Shown here: positions 5,160 through 6,449 of the stretch, piece after piece
Position numbering within the stretch: the first letter of the stretch is position 1
Layout of the letters: each line of letters begins with the position of its first letter
Assembly: GCA_035551935.1 (NCBI GenBank)
Contig: DASZMJ010000049.1
Location: 1-6,449, forward strand
Reading direction: 5' to 3'
From: DASZMJ01 sp035551935
GTDB taxonomy: Bacteria > Planctomycetota > Planctomycetia > Isosphaerales > Isosphaeraceae
DNA length: 6,449 bases
The notes under the pieces: generated by a model
The model's input: the letters and a program-made list of their open reading frames with translations, nothing else
The model's database searches: none
What the model was told of the DNA's origin: nothing
Made by a program: the position numbers and the translations under genes

Positions 5160-6443
5160 TCACTCGCGGACGTGGCCGTCGCCGACGACGACCCACTTGG
5201 TGCTGGTCAATTCGCGGAGGCCGCAGGGGCCGCGGGCGTGGAACTTGTCGGTGCTGATGCCGATCTCGGCGCCGAGGCCGAGCTGGCCGCCGTCGTTGAA
5301 CCGGGTGCTGGCGTTGACCATCACCGCCGAGCTGTCGACCTCGGCCACGAACCGCCGCGCCGCCGCCAGATCGCGCGTCAGGATCGCCTCGGTGTGCCCC
5401 GAGCCGTGCCGCGCGATGTGCGCGATCGCCGCGTCGAGCGAGTCGACGACGGCGACGGCCAGGATCTTCTCCAAAAACTCCGTATCCCAGTCGGCCGGCA
5501 CGGCGGGCGTCATCGATGGCACGATCGCCCGGCATGCCTCGTCGCCGCGCAGCTCGACCCCGGCGCGACCGAGGGCCTCGGCGACGCGGGGCAGGAAGGT
5601 CGGGGCGGCGTCGCGGTGTACGAGCAGCGTCTCGGCCGCGTTGCAGACCCCGGGGCGCTGGACCTTGGCGTTGAGGACGACCTCGACGGCCATCGCTTGG
5701 TCCGCGTCGGCGTCGACGTAGACGTGGCAATTCCCCTGGTAATGCTTCAGGACCGGCATCCGCGCCTCGGCGACGACGCGCCGGATCAAGCCCTCGCCGC
5801 CCCGGGGGATGGCCAGGTCGATGCGGTCGGCCATGCCGAGCAGGAGGCCGACGGCCTCGCGGTCGGTCGTCGGCACGACCTGCACGGCGTCGCGCGGCAG
5901 GCCGGCGGCGTCGAGTGCGTCGGCGAGGACGAGGTGCAACGCCCGGTTCGAGTGTAGCGCCTCCTTGCCGCCGCGGAGGATGACCGCGTTGCCGCTCTTG
6001 ACGCAGAGCGCCGCCGCGTCGGCGGTCACGTTGGGCCGGCTCTCATAAATGAAGAGGATGACTCCCAACGGCACGCGGACCTTCGTCACGTCCAGGCCGT
6101 TCGGCCGGCGATGGCCCTCGATGACCTCGCCGATCGGGTCGGGCAGCGCCGCGACCTCCTCCAAGGTCCGCGCGACCTCCTCGATCCTTCGCTCGGTCAG
6201 CCTCAGGCGATCGACGGCCGCGGCGTTCAGGCCGAAGTCGGGCGCGGCGGCGATATCGCGCGCGTTGGCCTCGATCAGCTCCGCGCGACGCTCGCGGACC
6301 GACCGCGCCGCGCGGCGGAGCCAGGCGTCCTTGGCCGCGCCGGGCGCGGTCCGCAAGAGGCGCGCCGCCGCCTTGGCCCGGTCGGCGATGGCCTCGCATT
6401 GCGCGGCGAGGGGGAGTGTCTCCGGCTCGGCGACCTGACTCAT
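5160..6443 (-). CDS. proA: Gamma-glutamyl phosphate reductase (glutamate-5-semialdehyde dehydrogenase)
   Basis: This cytoplasmic enzyme carries out the second step of proline synthesis from glutamate: NADPH-dependent reduction of gamma-glutamyl 5-phosphate to glutamate 5-semialdehyde. The product is 427 residues, close to the usual 415-430, and is colinear with the family. VPLGVILFIYESRPN (124-138) and KSGNAVILRGGKEA (149-162) belong to the nucleotide-binding aldehyde-dehydrogenase fold. The catalytic cysteine is Cys267 in QRPGVCNAAETLL. The family signature appears at 333-354 (V-x5-A-I-x-H-I-x2-H-G-S-x-H-T-E-x-I). The C-terminal block with STRFNDGGQLGLGAEIGIST (379-398) is intact. The partner kinase proB is not in view. 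The ATG at 6443 gives a full-length protein, but only 6 nt upstream are visible, so neither its ribosome site nor a slightly earlier start can be judged. A separate promoter lies between its end and the DksA-like gene. Confidence 0.97.
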   Translation of the reverse strand: MSQVAEPETLPLAAQCEAIADRAKAAARLLRTAPGAAKDAWLRRAARSVRERRAELIEANARDIAAAPDFGLNAAAVDRLRLTERRIEEVARTLEEVAALPDPIGEVIEGHRRPNGLDVTKVRVPLGVILFIYESRPNVTADAAALCVKSGNAVILRGGKEALHSNRALHLVLADALDAAGLPRDAVQVVPTTDREAVGLLLGMADRIDLAIPRGGEGLIRRVVAEARMPVLKHYQGNCHVYVDADADQAMAVEVVLNAKVQRPGVCNAAETLLVHRDAAPTFLPRVAEALGRAGVELRGDEACRAIVPSMTPAVPADWDTEFLEKILAVAVVDSLDAAIAHIARHGSGHTEAILTRDLAAARRFVAEVDSSAVMVNASTRFNDGGQLGLGAEIGISTDKFHARGPCGLRELTSTKWVVVGDGHVRE

Positions 6444-6449
6444 GATGGC

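Noticed and set aside
4142..5957. Plus-strand open frames opposite lspA, the DksA-like gene and proA (4142-5257 and 5019-5957)
   Set aside because: They overlap each other and three well-supported minus-strand genes, and their products have biased composition and no recognisable domain.

Overview
The window looks like chromosomal DNA from a high-GC planctomycete, most plausibly of the Isosphaera/Singulisphaera/Paludisphaera group. The placement is inferred from very GC-rich coding DNA, a secreted protein with the RPRVEALETRQLL-type N-terminal motif common in planctomycete surface proteins, C-terminal DUF4214-like repeats, and a DksA-like gene next to lspA. No phage, plasmid, IS transposase, CRISPR array, tRNA or rRNA was seen.

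Layout from left to right. Positions 1-57 hold a strong palindrome that is cut by the window edge. Positions 64-2043 (minus) encode a 659-residue secreted matrixin-type zinc metalloprotease with a PPC-like domain and four DUF4214-like repeats. Positions 2044-2488 are a 445-nt divergent intergenic region with one AT-rich island and a degenerate palindrome. Positions 2489-3901 (plus) encode a type I-beta glutamine synthetase (glnA) with a GTG start. Positions 3930-3999 hold a second long palindrome between the convergent glnA and lspA genes. Positions 3995-4531 (minus) encode prolipoprotein signal peptidase (lspA), and 4577-4978 (minus) encode a DksA/TraR-type C4 zinc-finger protein directly upstream of it. 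A good sigma70-like promoter at 5061-5089 (minus) should drive that pair. Positions 5160-6443 (minus) encode gamma-glutamyl phosphate reductase (proA), whose upstream region lies outside the window.

Functionally this is mostly housekeeping: glutamine synthesis (glnA), proline synthesis from glutamate (proA), lipoprotein maturation (lspA), and probable transcriptional control through an RNA-polymerase-binding zinc-finger protein. The protease is the only accessory-looking gene. glnA and proA both draw on glutamate, but nothing shows that they are co-regulated.

The least expected signal is non-coding. The palindromes at 1-57 and 3930-3999 share an arm of the same design (GGTCCGC, 3-4 nt, GCGGAC, any C/G, CTACG) and similar loop sizes. 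A weaker relative lies at 2063-2099. This points to a dispersed REP/MITE-like family sitting at gene ends. In one case the element supplies the lspA stop codon. I did not find an undescribed multi-gene system in this window.
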